38,272 bases of DNA from Candidatus Acidiferrales bacterium (GTDB taxonomy: Bacteria; Acidobacteriota; Terriglobia; Acidiferrales; UBA7541), in assembly GCA_031296075.1 (NCBI GenBank), contig JARLGK010000132.1, positions 1 to 38,272 of the forward strand, read 5' to 3'. Both the position numbers and the translations under genes were made by a program. Below the pieces are notes generated by a model. That model saw nothing but the letters and a program-made list of their open reading frames with translations. It did not search any database and was not told the DNA's origin. This document shows, one piece after another, positions 30,591 through 38,272 of the stretch (the stretch's first letter is position 1; the number at the start of each line of letters is the position of its first letter).

Positions 30591-31142
30591 TCAGGTCCTG
30601 AAGTACGTATGCAGATCGAGGTCCAACCGGATTCCACCCGTGGACGCCGAGGTCAAGCGCAAGCTATCGAGAAGGTAAAAATTCTTCGAACGCTCCAGCC
30701 CATTGATGAACTGAATCACCGCGGGGTAGTCGGCGTCGAGGTTCGTGGTGATTTCGATCTCGGTGACGCCGCGCTCCTTAATCACCGTCTGTTTGAACGT
30801 GTATCCGGATATCTTCACGCCCGATTTCTTGGCGATGGCGTCGAGATCGTCTTCGATTCGCGAATACCCCGTCGGTGAATCCAGGAAAGATTGCTGATAG
30901 AAATTATCGCAATCCTTCCCCGCCTGCGGCAAAGAGGCGCGTATTTTTTCGCCACGGCTGACGTCGGCGCGAAGCTTCTTGGCCTGGAGCGCCAACTGGT
31001 CGCGCTGGGCGCGCAAGGCTTGCGGCTGCTGGAACGAAGCGCGCCAGAGGTAAGCGGCCAGCGCAAAGTCCAGCGCCAAAACCAGAGCGAGCGCGATTCC
31101 CACCCACAATTTCCAGGCCCGCCATGTTGTATTCAAGGTCAT
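30591..31142 (-). CDS. pilO: Type IV pilus assembly protein PilO
   Basis: The 183-residue protein has a short cytoplasmic N-terminus, one membrane helix (about 13-34, LWVGIALALVLALDFALAAYL), a periplasmic coiled coil (RAQRDQLALQAKKLRADVSR) and a ferredoxin-like C-terminal domain with YPAVIQFINGLERSKNFYLLDS. This matches PilO, which dimerises with PilN in the inner membrane. Its ATG overlaps the pilN stop by four bases, showing coupling. The length (183) is near that of other PilO proteins (about 180-210). Confidence 0.88.
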   Translation of the reverse strand: MTLNTTWRAWKLWVGIALALVLALDFALAAYLWRASFQQPQALRAQRDQLALQAKKLRADVSRGEKIRASLPQAGKDCDNFYQQSFLDSPTGYSRIEDDLDAIAKKSGVKISGYTFKQTVIKERGVTEIEITTNLDADYPAVIQFINGLERSKNFYLLDSLRLTSASTGGIRLDLDLHTYFRT

Positions 31143-31705
31143 GTCGTCGAGTACCAGACGGTCAGGCTCAGCACGATCTTGTCGGGAGAGGTCGGCAAGT
31201 CCGAACGCTGCTCCTTTTTAACCACCAACCCCGAAAACATCTTCGACTTCTCGATCGCCTGCAGGAATTGAATCTTGCCTTCATCGGTGCTGGAGCCGAT
31301 TTCAAGCGTTACCTCGGCGCGGCCGTCCACCAGGCGGGGAGCGATGCTGACGACCCGCACTCCGGGAGGAAGCGTTTGCTCAAGATCCATGAATATCTTC
31401 GTCCAGGGAAAGCTGCGCTCGTCAATCAAGGAGTTCAGGAACGCGGAGCGGTCGAGAATCTGCTGGGCAGAAGGTCCGCGGAAATCGGACGCGAGCGAAC
31501 GCTGCCGCTGCTGATCGGCCTGAATGGAGTCTTCCCAGCGAGCCATGTCCGCATGCAGTTCCCGATTGGCGTGCCAGGACCGATATGCGGCGACGGAAAG
31601 CACCACCAGGGCAAGAACGCTAACCGTACCGATGAGCGACGCGTAGGCGAGAAACGGCCGATTGTTCGGTTGCGGCGCGGTCGAGAGATTGAGCTGAAGT
31701 TTCAT
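31139..31705 (-). CDS. pilN: Type IV pilus assembly protein PilN
   Basis: The 188-residue protein begins MKLQLNLSTAP with a short cytoplasmic segment like the PilM-binding N-terminus of PilN (LxINLLP-type). A membrane helix (about 22-41) follows, then a coiled coil and a ferredoxin-like periplasmic domain ending VKKEQRSDLPTSPDKIVLSL. It would bind PilM in the cytoplasm and PilO in the periplasm. It lies 30 bases after pilM and overlaps pilO, in the conserved M-N-O-P order. Confidence 0.9.
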   Translation of the reverse strand: MKLQLNLSTAPQPNNRPFLAYASLIGTVSVLALVVLSVAAYRSWHANRELHADMARWEDSIQADQQRQRSLASDFRGPSAQQILDRSAFLNSLIDERSFPWTKIFMDLEQTLPPGVRVVSIAPRLVDGRAEVTLEIGSSTDEGKIQFLQAIEKSKMFSGLVVKKEQRSDLPTSPDKIVLSLTVWYSTT

Positions 31706-31735
31706 CCGTAGGTATCCAGGAGCATTCCGGCGCGC

Positions 31736-32725
31736 TTAGGGCCTTCCGTTCATCATCCAGCCTGCTAGCGCATCCAGGCCGTGATTCACCAGGTCTTTCG
31801 CCGATGCCTCCAGATCCTGCACACCTTCCGCTTCGGCCATTGGCCCGGCACTGATTTTCAACTCCTCGGCCAGGGCGGCTCCGAAAATGGCCTCGCGTTC
31901 GCCAAAACCGGTGAGCCGCGCGCGGTCGATCACGGAACCCCACGTGTCCTGATAATAGGCTACCGCGGGAAACACTTCGTCGAGCATGGCCTGCGGCTCG
32001 AGCAGCTTGGCTTCGGACGCCATCTCACTCGAGCGATACACGCACAGATTCGACCCGTGCGTGACGACTGTGGTCAGCATCTTCCCGCAGAGGCGGACCA
32101 GGAGCGTGGCCCCGCGCTCTTCCAGAAGCGGCAGCGTGGCCAGTGTCGAACCCAGGACGACCCCGGCCTGGGCACCGAGAGATTCGATGATCTGCTCGTA
32201 TTCGCGCACGATCTGCTGCCTGGCCACAGCCGTGACGATTTCCAGGTTCCCCTCGCGGCCGATTTGGCGCGTCCAGGAAACGACCGTCTCGTCCACGTCG
32301 AAGGGCACGCTTTTCTTCAACCGCCAGCGGAGGAGCGGAAGCGCGTCATTGGCATTCCGCGGAAGGGTGTCGAAGGGCAAGATGAAAACGCGCACGACGA
32401 GATCCGGGACCAGCAACGCGAGAGGCGCTCCCTGGGCGGGAATCCGGGTGAAAACGCGGCGCAGCGCCGAGCGCACCGCGTCGGGCTGGGTAATGTTCGT
32501 CTCAACCGTGGAAGGCATGATCGCACCCAGAGGCAGCGGTTCCACCGCAACGCCTTCGAGATGCCCGCGGCGCTTGCCCCATCGGGCCGCGGCGACGTGC
32601 TCCGCGGCGACCTCCACAACTAGAGGAGGATGCGGCATGGCATGCAGCCAGCGGTCGATGCGTCCGAACACGCCGCCGCGGTAAAGCTGGCCTGCGGCGC
32701 TGTTCGAAGCCGTGAAGCTAGTCAA
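31736..32725 (-). CDS. pilM: Type IV pilus assembly ATPase-fold protein PilM
   Basis: The 329-residue protein has the actin-like (FtsA-type) fold of PilM: VVEVAAEHVAAARWG as first nucleotide strand, LALLVPDLVVRVFILPFDTLP, LRWRLKKSVPFDVDETVV, then GVVLGSTLATLPLLEE. PilM is a cytoplasmic ring component recruiting PilN. I choose the TTG at 32725, which overlaps the pilB stop; AAGGTGA sits six bases upstream. An ATG at 32638 is possible but would remove a segment usually present (GRIDRWLHAMPHPP). TTG use with a good ribosome site and overlap suggests coupled, perhaps lowered, translation. Confidence 0.88.
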   Translation of the reverse strand: MTSFTASNSAAGQLYRGGVFGRIDRWLHAMPHPPLVVEVAAEHVAAARWGKRRGHLEGVAVEPLPLGAIMPSTVETNITQPDAVRSALRRVFTRIPAQGAPLALLVPDLVVRVFILPFDTLPRNANDALPLLRWRLKKSVPFDVDETVVSWTRQIGREGNLEIVTAVARQQIVREYEQIIESLGAQAGVVLGSTLATLPLLEERGATLLVRLCGKMLTTVVTHGSNLCVYRSSEMASEAKLLEPQAMLDEVFPAVAYYQDTWGSVIDRARLTGFGEREAIFGAALAEELKISAGPMAEAEGVQDLEASAKDLVNHGLDALAGWMMNGRP

Positions 32726-34349
32726 GGAACGTCACCTTATTGATCTCGCGCAGCGTCGTGATCCCAGCGCGGACTTTCTTCAGTCCGGATTCGCGAAGAA
32801 ACATCATTCCGCCGTCCCGCGCGGCCCGCTTGATTTCCGAGGTCGGGCGGCGGTCAATGATCATTTCGCGGATGTGATCGGACAGATCGAGAAGCTCCGT
32901 GATGGCCGTGCGGCCGCGGTAACCGCTTCCCGAACATTCCAGGCAGCCGGGCCCTTCGCAGAATTGAACCGCGCCCCATTCTCCGGGATCGAGACCGGAC
33001 TCTCTCAGGGTGGCGTGATCGTAGGAAACCTTCTTCTTGCAGTTGTCGCAGATCACGCGAACCAGCCGCTGCGCCATGATGCAGTTCAGGGCGGAAACGA
33101 AGTTATAAGGCTCGACGCCCATGTTGATAAACCGGCCGATGACGTCGGTCACGTTATTGGCGTGGACGGTGGTGAAGACGAGATGGCCGGTGAGTGCCGA
33201 ATTGATGGCGATCTGCGCGGTTTCCTGGTCGCGGATTTCACCGACCATGATCTTGTCGGGATCGTGGCGCAAAATCGAGCGCAAGCCGCGGGCGAACGTC
33301 AGGCCCTTCTTTTCGTTCACGGGAATTTGGGTGATGCCGCGGACCTGATATTCGACCGGATCCTCGATGGTGATGATCTTGTCCTCGTCATTCTTGATCT
33401 CGTTGATGGCCGCATAGAGCGTGGTGGTCTTTCCGGAGCCGGTGGGGCCGGTGACGAGTACCATTCCGTACGGCTCGTGGATGTAGCGGCGGAATCGCGT
33501 GACCTCTTCGGCGTCGAAACCGACCACGTCAAGTGTGAGATTGCGAAACTTTTCGCTCAGAGTCTCTTTGTCGAGGACGCGGAGAACGGCATCCTCGCCG
33601 TGAACCGACGGCATGATGGAAACGCGAAAGTCCACGAAGCGTCCTTTGTAGCGGACGCGGAAGCGTCCATCCTGCGGCACGCGACGCTCGGCGATGTCGA
33701 GCTCGCTCATGACCTTGATGCGCGACAAGATCGTGGCATGCCACTCCTTGGCGAGCGGCTGCATGGCGAACTGCAAAACGCCGTCAATGCGGTACTTGAC
33801 GACGACTTCGGAATTGCGCGTCTCAATGTGGATGTCGCTTGCGCGCCGCTCAAGCGCCGTGAAGATCACGGTGTCCACCAGGCGAACCACGGGGCTCACG
33901 CCAGTGTCGCGCGTGAGCTTCTCCATGGAAATATTTTCTTCGCTGTCTTCTTCCTCGCTGACCACCTGAAGCGTAAAGCCCTCGGTGGCCTGGTCGAGCA
34001 CGCGCTGCGACTGCTCGGTGCGTTTCAGCAGATCCCCGATTTGCGACGCGGTGGCCACCTTGATTTGAAGGCGCTTGCCGAGCAGAAGCGCGAGCTCGTC
34101 GGTGAGCTGCAACTGGCTCGGGTCCACCATGGCGACCACCAGGGTCGAATCGTGCGCCGCGAGCGGCACGAAGTTGTAGCGGAACATCAGCTCGGCGGGT
34201 ATGCTGCGGAAAAGCTCCGCGTCGATCCGCTGCTCGGCGAGATCCACGAAGGGACAGCGGTAGCGCTCCGCCAGACGGCGGGCTTGCTCGCGCTCGGCCG
34301 CGGCGTCCGCAGCGTCACTGACCGCCGGATTGTTGCCTGGTGTGGCCAT
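32718..34349 (-). CDS. pilB: Type IV pilus assembly ATPase PilB (GspE/PulE family)
   Basis: The 543-residue hexameric motor powers pilus extension. The N-terminal GspE_N domain (about 20-115) precedes the ATPase core. Walker A is GPTGSGKTTT (301-310), the Asp box is near DIHIETR, Walker B DKIMVGEIRD (365-374), and the His box TGHLVFTTVHANN (387-399). A tetracysteine zinc site (C434, C437, C469, C472) is typical of PilB and GspE, not of PilT. The glycine-rich end of the Asp box and the length match PilB (about 560). It starts six bases after the pilC stop and overlaps pilM. No pilT retraction motor is in the window. Confidence 0.95.
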   Translation of the reverse strand: MATPGNNPAVSDAADAAAEREQARRLAERYRCPFVDLAEQRIDAELFRSIPAELMFRYNFVPLAAHDSTLVVAMVDPSQLQLTDELALLLGKRLQIKVATASQIGDLLKRTEQSQRVLDQATEGFTLQVVSEEEDSEENISMEKLTRDTGVSPVVRLVDTVIFTALERRASDIHIETRNSEVVVKYRIDGVLQFAMQPLAKEWHATILSRIKVMSELDIAERRVPQDGRFRVRYKGRFVDFRVSIMPSVHGEDAVLRVLDKETLSEKFRNLTLDVVGFDAEEVTRFRRYIHEPYGMVLVTGPTGSGKTTTLYAAINEIKNDEDKIITIEDPVEYQVRGITQIPVNEKKGLTFARGLRSILRHDPDKIMVGEIRDQETAQIAINSALTGHLVFTTVHANNVTDVIGRFINMGVEPYNFVSALNCIMAQRLVRVICDNCKKKVSYDHATLRESGLDPGEWGAVQFCEGPGCLECSGSGYRGRTAITELLDLSDHIREMIIDRRPTSEIKRAARDGGMMFLRESGLKKVRAGITTLREINKVTFLD

Positions 34350-34355
34350 CGGGTC

Positions 34356-35570
34356 CTATCCTCCTGCCGATCCGATCTGGAGGGAAAACATGGGCAGATA
34401 CAGCGAAATCAAAACGAAGCCTATCACAACGGCCATGACCACCAAAATCACGATCGGGATCCAGGAGAGCGTGCGCTGCAGCCGCGTGTCCACTTCCTCC
34501 TCGTAGAACTCAGCCACGCTGGTGAGCATCGCCGAGAGGGCGCCCGAGGCTTCGCCGACCTCGATCATCTCCAGCGCCAGGCTCGGAATCAGCTGCGTTT
34601 CCGCGAGGCTCGAATGAAGCGTCTGCCCTTCCTTGACGCGGTCGGATGCTTGCTCGACGGAAGTTGAAACCAGCCGGCTGCCGATGGCCGCCGCCGATGT
34701 ACGCAGCGCCGGGACCAGGGGAGTACCGCCTCCAAGCAGCGTCGCGAGCGTGCGCACGAACTGGGCGATCTGCGCCTTGATCCAGATGTCGCCGAAAACC
34801 GGGATGCGCGGCTTCAAACGATCGATGGCGATCGCTCCACGCTCGGACCGCGTCCAAAGAAAGAGCGCGGCGCCGGCGGCCAGAATCACACCCACCACAA
34901 CCAAAAAATAATTGCGCAACGGAAGTGCGATCGAAAGTAGGATCCGGGTGCTCGTCGGCAGAGGGACGTTTAACTGCTGATACAATCCCGCGAACTGCGG
35001 CAGGGCATAGGTGGCCAGGTATGTGACCACAATGACGGCCACGCAAACCAATACCGACGGATAGATCAGGGCGGTAATCAGCCGGCTGCGAAAACCCGTG
35101 CTCACACGCAGGTAGGAAATGTACTGTTCCAGCACGCCAGTGAGGTTGCCGCTTCGCTCGCCCGCTCCGATCACCGTGATGTACACGGGCGGGAAGGAGC
35201 CTTGTGCAGCCATCGCCTCGGACAACAACGCGCCCGCGCGCACGCGCTGCCTGACGTCTTCCAGGATGGGGCGGAGCCGGGGGGCTGCCGCGCGTTCCGC
35301 CAGCAGATCGAGAGCCCTCAATATTGGCAAGCCCGCGCGGACGAGAGTATTGAACTGCTGATTGAAGATCAGAAAATCGGCCGGCCGAAACTTGCGCTCG
35401 CGGCGTGCGCCGCTGAACTGCGCCAGAATATCGAACTGATTGCGGACGGAGAAGACGTAAAACCCGCGTTCGGCGAGCTTCTGCCTGGCTTCATCCTCGG
35501 ACTGCGCCGTCTCGACCTGTTGGAAGATCCGGCCGGAGGCATCCCCGACTTTGCATACGAAATCGGCCAT
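34356..35570 (-). CDS. pilC: Type IV pilus inner-membrane platform protein PilC (GspF family)
   Basis: The 404-residue protein has two GspF domains: the first near 60-185 (FNQQFNTLVRAGLPILRALDLLAER, VIGAGERSGNLTGVLEQY) and the second near 270-395 (FVRTLATLLGGGTPLVPALRTS, EMIEVGEASGALSAMLTSVAEFY). Three or four membrane helices are visible, including VLVCVAVIVVTYLATYA and IVILVVMAVVIGFVLISLYL. It couples the PilB motor to pilin insertion in the inner membrane. It is the first gene of the minus-strand operon; its ATG is at 35570. Promoters probably lie in the 224-base divergent gap upstream. Confidence 0.95.
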   Translation of the reverse strand: MADFVCKVGDASGRIFQQVETAQSEDEARQKLAERGFYVFSVRNQFDILAQFSGARRERKFRPADFLIFNQQFNTLVRAGLPILRALDLLAERAAAPRLRPILEDVRQRVRAGALLSEAMAAQGSFPPVYITVIGAGERSGNLTGVLEQYISYLRVSTGFRSRLITALIYPSVLVCVAVIVVTYLATYALPQFAGLYQQLNVPLPTSTRILLSIALPLRNYFLVVVGVILAAGAALFLWTRSERGAIAIDRLKPRIPVFGDIWIKAQIAQFVRTLATLLGGGTPLVPALRTSAAAIGSRLVSTSVEQASDRVKEGQTLHSSLAETQLIPSLALEMIEVGEASGALSAMLTSVAEFYEEEVDTRLQRTLSWIPIVILVVMAVVIGFVLISLYLPMFSLQIGSAGG

Positions 35571-35638
35571 AGTTGTCTATCGGCGCGCCGCTCCCAGAAG
35601 GGCGATTCACGCAAAGTTTAGCATACTGCGTTCAGTGC

Positions 35639-35664
35639 CAGGCTGAAGCCGGGAAAACAGCCTG
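35639..35664. promoter_or_regulatory. Candidate operator: inverted repeat CAGGCTG-N12-CAGCCTG
   Basis: A perfect seven-base inverted repeat (CAGGCTG at 35639, CAGCCTG at 35658; arm centres 19 bases apart) lies between the divergent pilC and hydrolase genes. A TTGACA on the minus strand (35668-35663) overlaps its edge but has no matching -10. Function as a protein-binding site is an inference from symmetry and position. Confidence 0.35.
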
Positions 35665-35794
35665 TCAATAGGATGTGACAACCTCGAAAATGGTGTGCCG
35701 CGCCAAACGCGTCCGAAGGTGATGGGCCCGGCAAGCAGCTATGGTAAAGTCTCCTGGATTCCAATCCCCCGTGTGGCGGACTTTCCCGAGCTCA

Positions 35795-36652
35795 ATGGAA
35801 CCGATCTCGCATTTCTTTTACTCCGACCGTCTGAAACTGCAATTTTGGGACTACGGCCAGGACGGAAAGCCGGCCCTGGTGCTGGTCCACGGGGGCCTGG
35901 ACCACGCGCGCAGCTGGGACTGGGTGGCGCGGTCTTTGCGCGAGCACTACCACGTATATGCGCTCGATTTGCGGGGGCACGGGAACAGCGCATGGGCGCC
36001 GGGCGCCATGTACAGCCTGATCGAACACGTTCTCGATCTCTCTGCGCTGCTGGACGTCATCGACGAATTCCCCATCCGCCTGATCGGACACTCGCTCGGA
36101 GGCATGATCGTGCTGCATTACTCAGCAGTGTATCCGGGGCGCGCGCAGAAAGCCGTCTCCATAGAGGGCTTGGGCGTGCCGGAGGACAGCAAGATCCATG
36201 GGCCGGCGTCCGAGCAGATGCGCTATTGGATCGAATCCGTCCGCAAAGCCGAAAAGCGCCAGCCCAAAACCTACCCGAACCTTGCGGCGGCCGTGGCGCG
36301 AATGCAGGAAGCCAACCCACATCTTTCCGACGAAGTGGCCCGACACCTGACTCTGCACGGCACCAATTGGGATCCGGACGGATCGCTGGTGTGGAAGTTC
36401 GACAATTATGCGCGCGTCTTCGCACCCTACGGACACCGCATCGAGGATTGCATCGAGCTCTATGGGCGGATCACTTGCCCAGTTCTGTTCTTCTGGGGCC
36501 TCGAAAGTTTCTTTCCCGTGCCAGAAACAGACCGGCGACTGAAAGCTCTTCGCCATGCGCGGCTGGTCAAAGTTCCGAACGCCGGGCACTGGCTGCACCA
36601 CGATCAATTGGATCCGTTTTTGCGGGAGACAACGGCGTTCCTGAAGGATTGA
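35795..36652 (+). CDS. Alpha/beta-hydrolase
   Basis: The 285-residue protein has the canonical lipase-like order: oxyanion-hole HGG in VLVHGGLDHARSWDW (near 32), YALDLRGHGNS, and nucleophile Ser100 in LIGHSLGGMIVLHYS. The catalytic His is His265 in VPNAGHWLHHD. The acid position in PVLFFWGLESFFPVPE appears to be Glu237 where most relatives have Asp; a nearby residue could also serve. No signal peptide. Substrate unknown. I use the ATG at 35795 because MEPISHFFYSDRLKL matches common starts of this group; the ATG at 35741 adds 18 less-typical residues. It diverges from the pilus operon and converges with the LolA-like gene 14 bases away. Confidence 0.88.
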   Translation: MEPISHFFYSDRLKLQFWDYGQDGKPALVLVHGGLDHARSWDWVARSLREHYHVYALDLRGHGNSAWAPGAMYSLIEHVLDLSALLDVIDEFPIRLIGHSLGGMIVLHYSAVYPGRAQKAVSIEGLGVPEDSKIHGPASEQMRYWIESVRKAEKRQPKTYPNLAAAVARMQEANPHLSDEVARHLTLHGTNWDPDGSLVWKFDNYARVFAPYGHRIEDCIELYGRITCPVLFFWGLESFFPVPETDRRLKALRHARLVKVPNAGHWLHHDQLDPFLRETTAFLKD

Positions 36653-36666
36653 CCGGTAAAACGCTG

Positions 36667-37359
36667 TTACCGAATCGAGCCCGCGAGGGACTCTTCGTCA
36701 ACGATTGCTACTCCCGGGGGCGGCTGGAAATGAAATTTCACCTCGGGGATCACCACGTTTTCTTCCCAGTTGCCGAAGCGAAACTCCGTTTCCACGTGGC
36801 CGGGCTCGCGAATCACCACGCGGACAAGTTTGGCGTCCGGATCGGTTTCAAATAGCACCCGAAACGCAGGATCGCTCCCGGTAGTGTCTCGGGGAATGCA
36901 AAGCAGGACCGTATCGCCGGGCGGCGCTTGTTCTCCGAGCCCTCTTCCCTTCTCCGCATCCGCGCCGACCAGCTGAATCGAACGGCAAAGCTTCGACAGA
37001 TCGGCTTTCCCTGCCAGCAGCGCGAGCGGAGTTCGCCAATCGGAGCTTTCCTTCATCTTTGCGCGGCTCGCTGTGCGGTCCGCGGGGACGTAGAACCAGG
37101 CATTCGTGCCGTCCACGATGAAGAGCTTCTGTTCCGGGGATTCGTACTCCCAGCGCATGCGGCCCGGGCGGGAGAAGTACACCGTGCCCGATTCCGTCGT
37201 TGCACCGCCGCTGCCATCCGTGTACCGCTCGAAGAAAATCGCTCGAAGCGTTCGCGCGTGCTGGTAGCGCGCTTCGAGCGTGTGTGCCACCGCGGAGGCG
37301 CTCGGGCCGGGCAGTGTCGCGAAAGCTAAGAAAAACAGGATTGCGCCGATGGAGTTCAT
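36667..37359 (-). CDS. LolA-like outer-membrane lipoprotein carrier
   Basis: The 230-residue protein starts with a signal peptide (about 1-23, SIGAILFFLAFATLPGPSASA). The mature domain has LolA features: LEARYQHARTLRAIFFERY, SGTVYFSRPGRMRWEYESP and EQKLFIVDGTNAWFYVPAD, then FRFGNWEENVVIPEVKFHF near the end. LolA is a periplasmic carrier for lipoproteins in didermic bacteria, moving them from LolCDE to LolB. A start at 37359 (ATG) gives the signal peptide; the frame to 37398 adds no sense. It lies 109 bases after the pilin gene on the same strand; no lolCDE gene is in the window. Confidence 0.85.
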   Translation of the reverse strand: MNSIGAILFFLAFATLPGPSASAVAHTLEARYQHARTLRAIFFERYTDGSGGATTESGTVYFSRPGRMRWEYESPEQKLFIVDGTNAWFYVPADRTASRAKMKESSDWRTPLALLAGKADLSKLCRSIQLVGADAEKGRGLGEQAPPGDTVLLCIPRDTTGSDPAFRVLFETDPDAKLVRVVIREPGHVETEFRFGNWEENVVIPEVKFHFQPPPGVAIVDEESLAGSIR

Positions 37360-37468
37360 GCGAGTCCAGAAACCGCTGGATCGCTCAGAGAATAGCACGA
37401 GCGGCCGAGCGTCGAGTTCCGCACATAAGCAATCGTCGAGTCCGGAGGGGTAATAGAGAAAGAGTGGG

Positions 37469-38002
37469 CTATTGAAGCGGGGGGTCCGAATCTGAGGCCG
37501 GTCCGGTCGTATTCACGCGAATGATGGCAGGCTCGTCAGCGAAGAAGTGCCGCGTTCCGGTGATTCCGGGCGTGAGGGGATCCGCGTTGAGCGTGTAATT
37601 CTGAAAATGGCCGCTCCCATCGGCCCCTAGCGCCACATAGGTGTATACGAAGCCAGTCTTCGTGCCTGTCACGAGAATATTATCCAGCAGGCCGGCGGCC
37701 GTTGGACTCGGGCTAGCCACGCCCGGATCCTGGAAGTCCGCAAGGGTGGGAGAAAATCCGACTCCGTAAGTCGTGTAGTAAATTACGTTGGCGCTGGTGA
37801 TTGTGCGGCAATTTGAGACCGCCGCCGCTTCATTCGCCGCGATACGCGAGCGCAACAGGTCCGGAATCGCGATGGCAGCAACAATTAGGATGATGGCGAC
37901 CACGATGAGAAGTTCGATCAGGGAAAAACCGCGCTGCCTCGACTGCGCGTTACGTTGCCGCGACCTGCCCTCCGGATTGTGATCTTCTTGGGCTGCGCGC
38001 AT
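37469..38002 (-). CDS. pilA: Type IV pilin (PilA-like)
   Basis: The 177-residue prepilin has a long basic leader of 25 residues ending at RQRG, then F26-S-L-I-E30-LLIVVAIILIVAAIAIPDLL; the Glu at mature position 5 is present. Prepilin peptidase would cut after Gly25. The mature protein has about 152 residues, with the helix followed by a small C-terminal domain (YTTYGVGFSPTLADFQDPG and TRHFFADEPAIIRVNTTG). Two Cys for a disulfide loop are not evident. The ATG at 38002 has AAGGA upstream; the longer frame to 38035 adds nothing useful. A second pilin gene ends 88 bases upstream, on the same strand. Confidence 0.93.
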   Translation of the reverse strand: MRAAQEDHNPEGRSRQRNAQSRQRGFSLIELLIVVAIILIVAAIAIPDLLRSRIAANEAAAVSNCRTITSANVIYYTTYGVGFSPTLADFQDPGVASPSPTAAGLLDNILVTGTKTGFVYTYVALGADGSGHFQNYTLNADPLTPGITGTRHFFADEPAIIRVNTTGPASDSDPPLQ

Positions 38003-38038
38003 GACCAAGGTTCCTTTAGTTCCACTCGATCTCACCTT

Positions 38039-38070
38039 AAAAGAAAACCTGGAGAAGGATAAGCCCCTCC
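38039..38070 (-). terminator. Candidate intrinsic terminator after upstream pilin gene
   Basis: On the minus strand, GGAGGGG and CTTCTCC form a seven-pair stem (two G-U) around a CTTATC loop, followed three bases later by TTTTCTTTT. It lies between the two pilin genes, so it may attenuate read-through from the upstream to the downstream pilin. Confidence 0.45.
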
Positions 38071-38089
38071 CCGGAGTCGATAACCGGTG

Positions 38090-38272
38090 TTACTGAATCG
38101 CCGGGCTGGCGTTCGTAGGTGCAGAGCCATTCGTCGTGAAGCGAATCACACCAGACTGGTCCGTGAAGAAACCACGCTGGCCGGTCTGTCCGATGCTGGT
38201 CGGAACCGCGGTCGCATTAAACGCGTTGGTCGGGGCCACTGCCGTACCAAGAGCGGTGCCTGGAGTCGCAAT
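38090..38272 (-). CDS. Second type IV pilin, C-terminal part (cut by window edge)
   Basis: Reading the minus strand from the window edge gives 60 residues to a TAA at 38090-38092. The end is GQRGFFTDQSGVIRFTTNGS followed by APTNASPAIQ. This corresponds to the end of the complete pilin (TRHFFADEPAIIRVNTTGPA...), so it is a paralogue in tandem. The start, leader and helix lie beyond position 38272. Tandem pilins are common; one can be minor or an alternative major subunit. Confidence 0.85.
   Translation of the reverse strand: MATPGTALGTAVAPTNAFNATAVPTSIGQTGQRGFFTDQSGVIRFTTNGSAPTNASPAIQ

Noticed and set aside
32712-34667. 651-residue plus-strand frame opposite pilB
   Set aside because: It overlaps pilB and part of pilC, both with complete motifs; no recognisable domain on the plus strand.
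35625-35640. TGGCAC on the minus strand resembling a sigma-54 -24 element before pilC
   Set aside because: The GC of a -12 element falls two bases off the required spacing and TTGC is absent.
35663-35668. TTGACA as a -35 box for the pilus operon
   Set aside because: No acceptable -10 hexamer lies 16-18 bases downstream on the minus strand.

Overview
The window reads as a stretch of a GC-rich bacterial chromosome, most likely from an Acidobacteriota member (inference: type IV pilus gene set, the 'SLADAARKARE...DNDNLP' periplasmic family, the long TolC-type protein, and gene-to-gene spacing filled with short dispersed repeats). No rRNA, tRNA, CRISPR array, phage or classical insertion sequence is visible. 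The coding density is high and genes sit on both strands.

Layout. (1) 0.1-3.5 kb: a secreted protein of unknown function, then on the minus strand a TPM-domain protein, a nucleotidyltransferase-like protein and LemA. (2) 3.7-15.3 kb, plus strand: a TolC-family outer membrane protein, then an acyl-CoA catabolism block. The block holds a two-subunit B12-dependent acyl-CoA mutase, a biotin-dependent carboxyltransferase, a small membrane protein, an HMG-CoA lyase-like protein, a LiuC-type enoyl-CoA hydratase and a hotdog thioesterase, followed by a methyltransferase and histidine ammonia-lyase. This looks like leucine/branched-chain acyl-CoA breakdown. The mutase carries the Phe/Gln residue pair of isobutyryl-CoA mutase, not the Tyr/Arg pair of methylmalonyl-CoA mutase. 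(3) 15.4-17.6 kb, minus strand: an alpha/beta hydrolase and an SSAT-like acetyltransferase, separated by a 633-base gene-free stretch. (4) 17.9-22.3 kb: prepilin peptidase, a PAS histidine kinase, a secreted coiled-coil protein and an NtrC-family sigma-54 activator. (5) 22.3-28.6 kb: a secreted unknown, HemW, a four-repeat TFIIB-type zinc protein, YgfZ, DinB, an isolated NuoB and a signal-peptide-bearing VOC protein. (6) 28.6-35.6 kb, minus strand: the type IV pilus assembly operon pilC-pilB-pilM-pilN-pilO-pilP, a pseudopilin-like gene and a frameshifted Ig-like gene. (7) 35.7-38.3 kb: an alpha/beta hydrolase, a LolA-like protein, a pilin gene and the 3' end of a second pilin gene cut by the window edge.

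The pilus operon (motor, inner-membrane platform, alignment proteins), the pilins at the right edge and the prepilin peptidase at 18 kb would together build one pilus. The kinase and NtrC-type regulator next to the peptidase may control it.

The most unusual signal is a family of intergenic repeats built from CACAGAG-like heptamers at 8-11 base periods. One pair forms 45-base imperfect inverted repeats (37/45 identical, no gaps) closely bracketing a GxxExxY-family PD-(D/E)xK nuclease-like gene. This cassette sits between the two mutase subunit genes, as a small mobile unit would. Two other copies, 11 kb apart, are composite units whose matching heptamers have identical 88-base spacing. The nuclease-plus-repeat arrangement resembles in outline the RAYT/REP relationship and is the best candidate here for an undescribed system.
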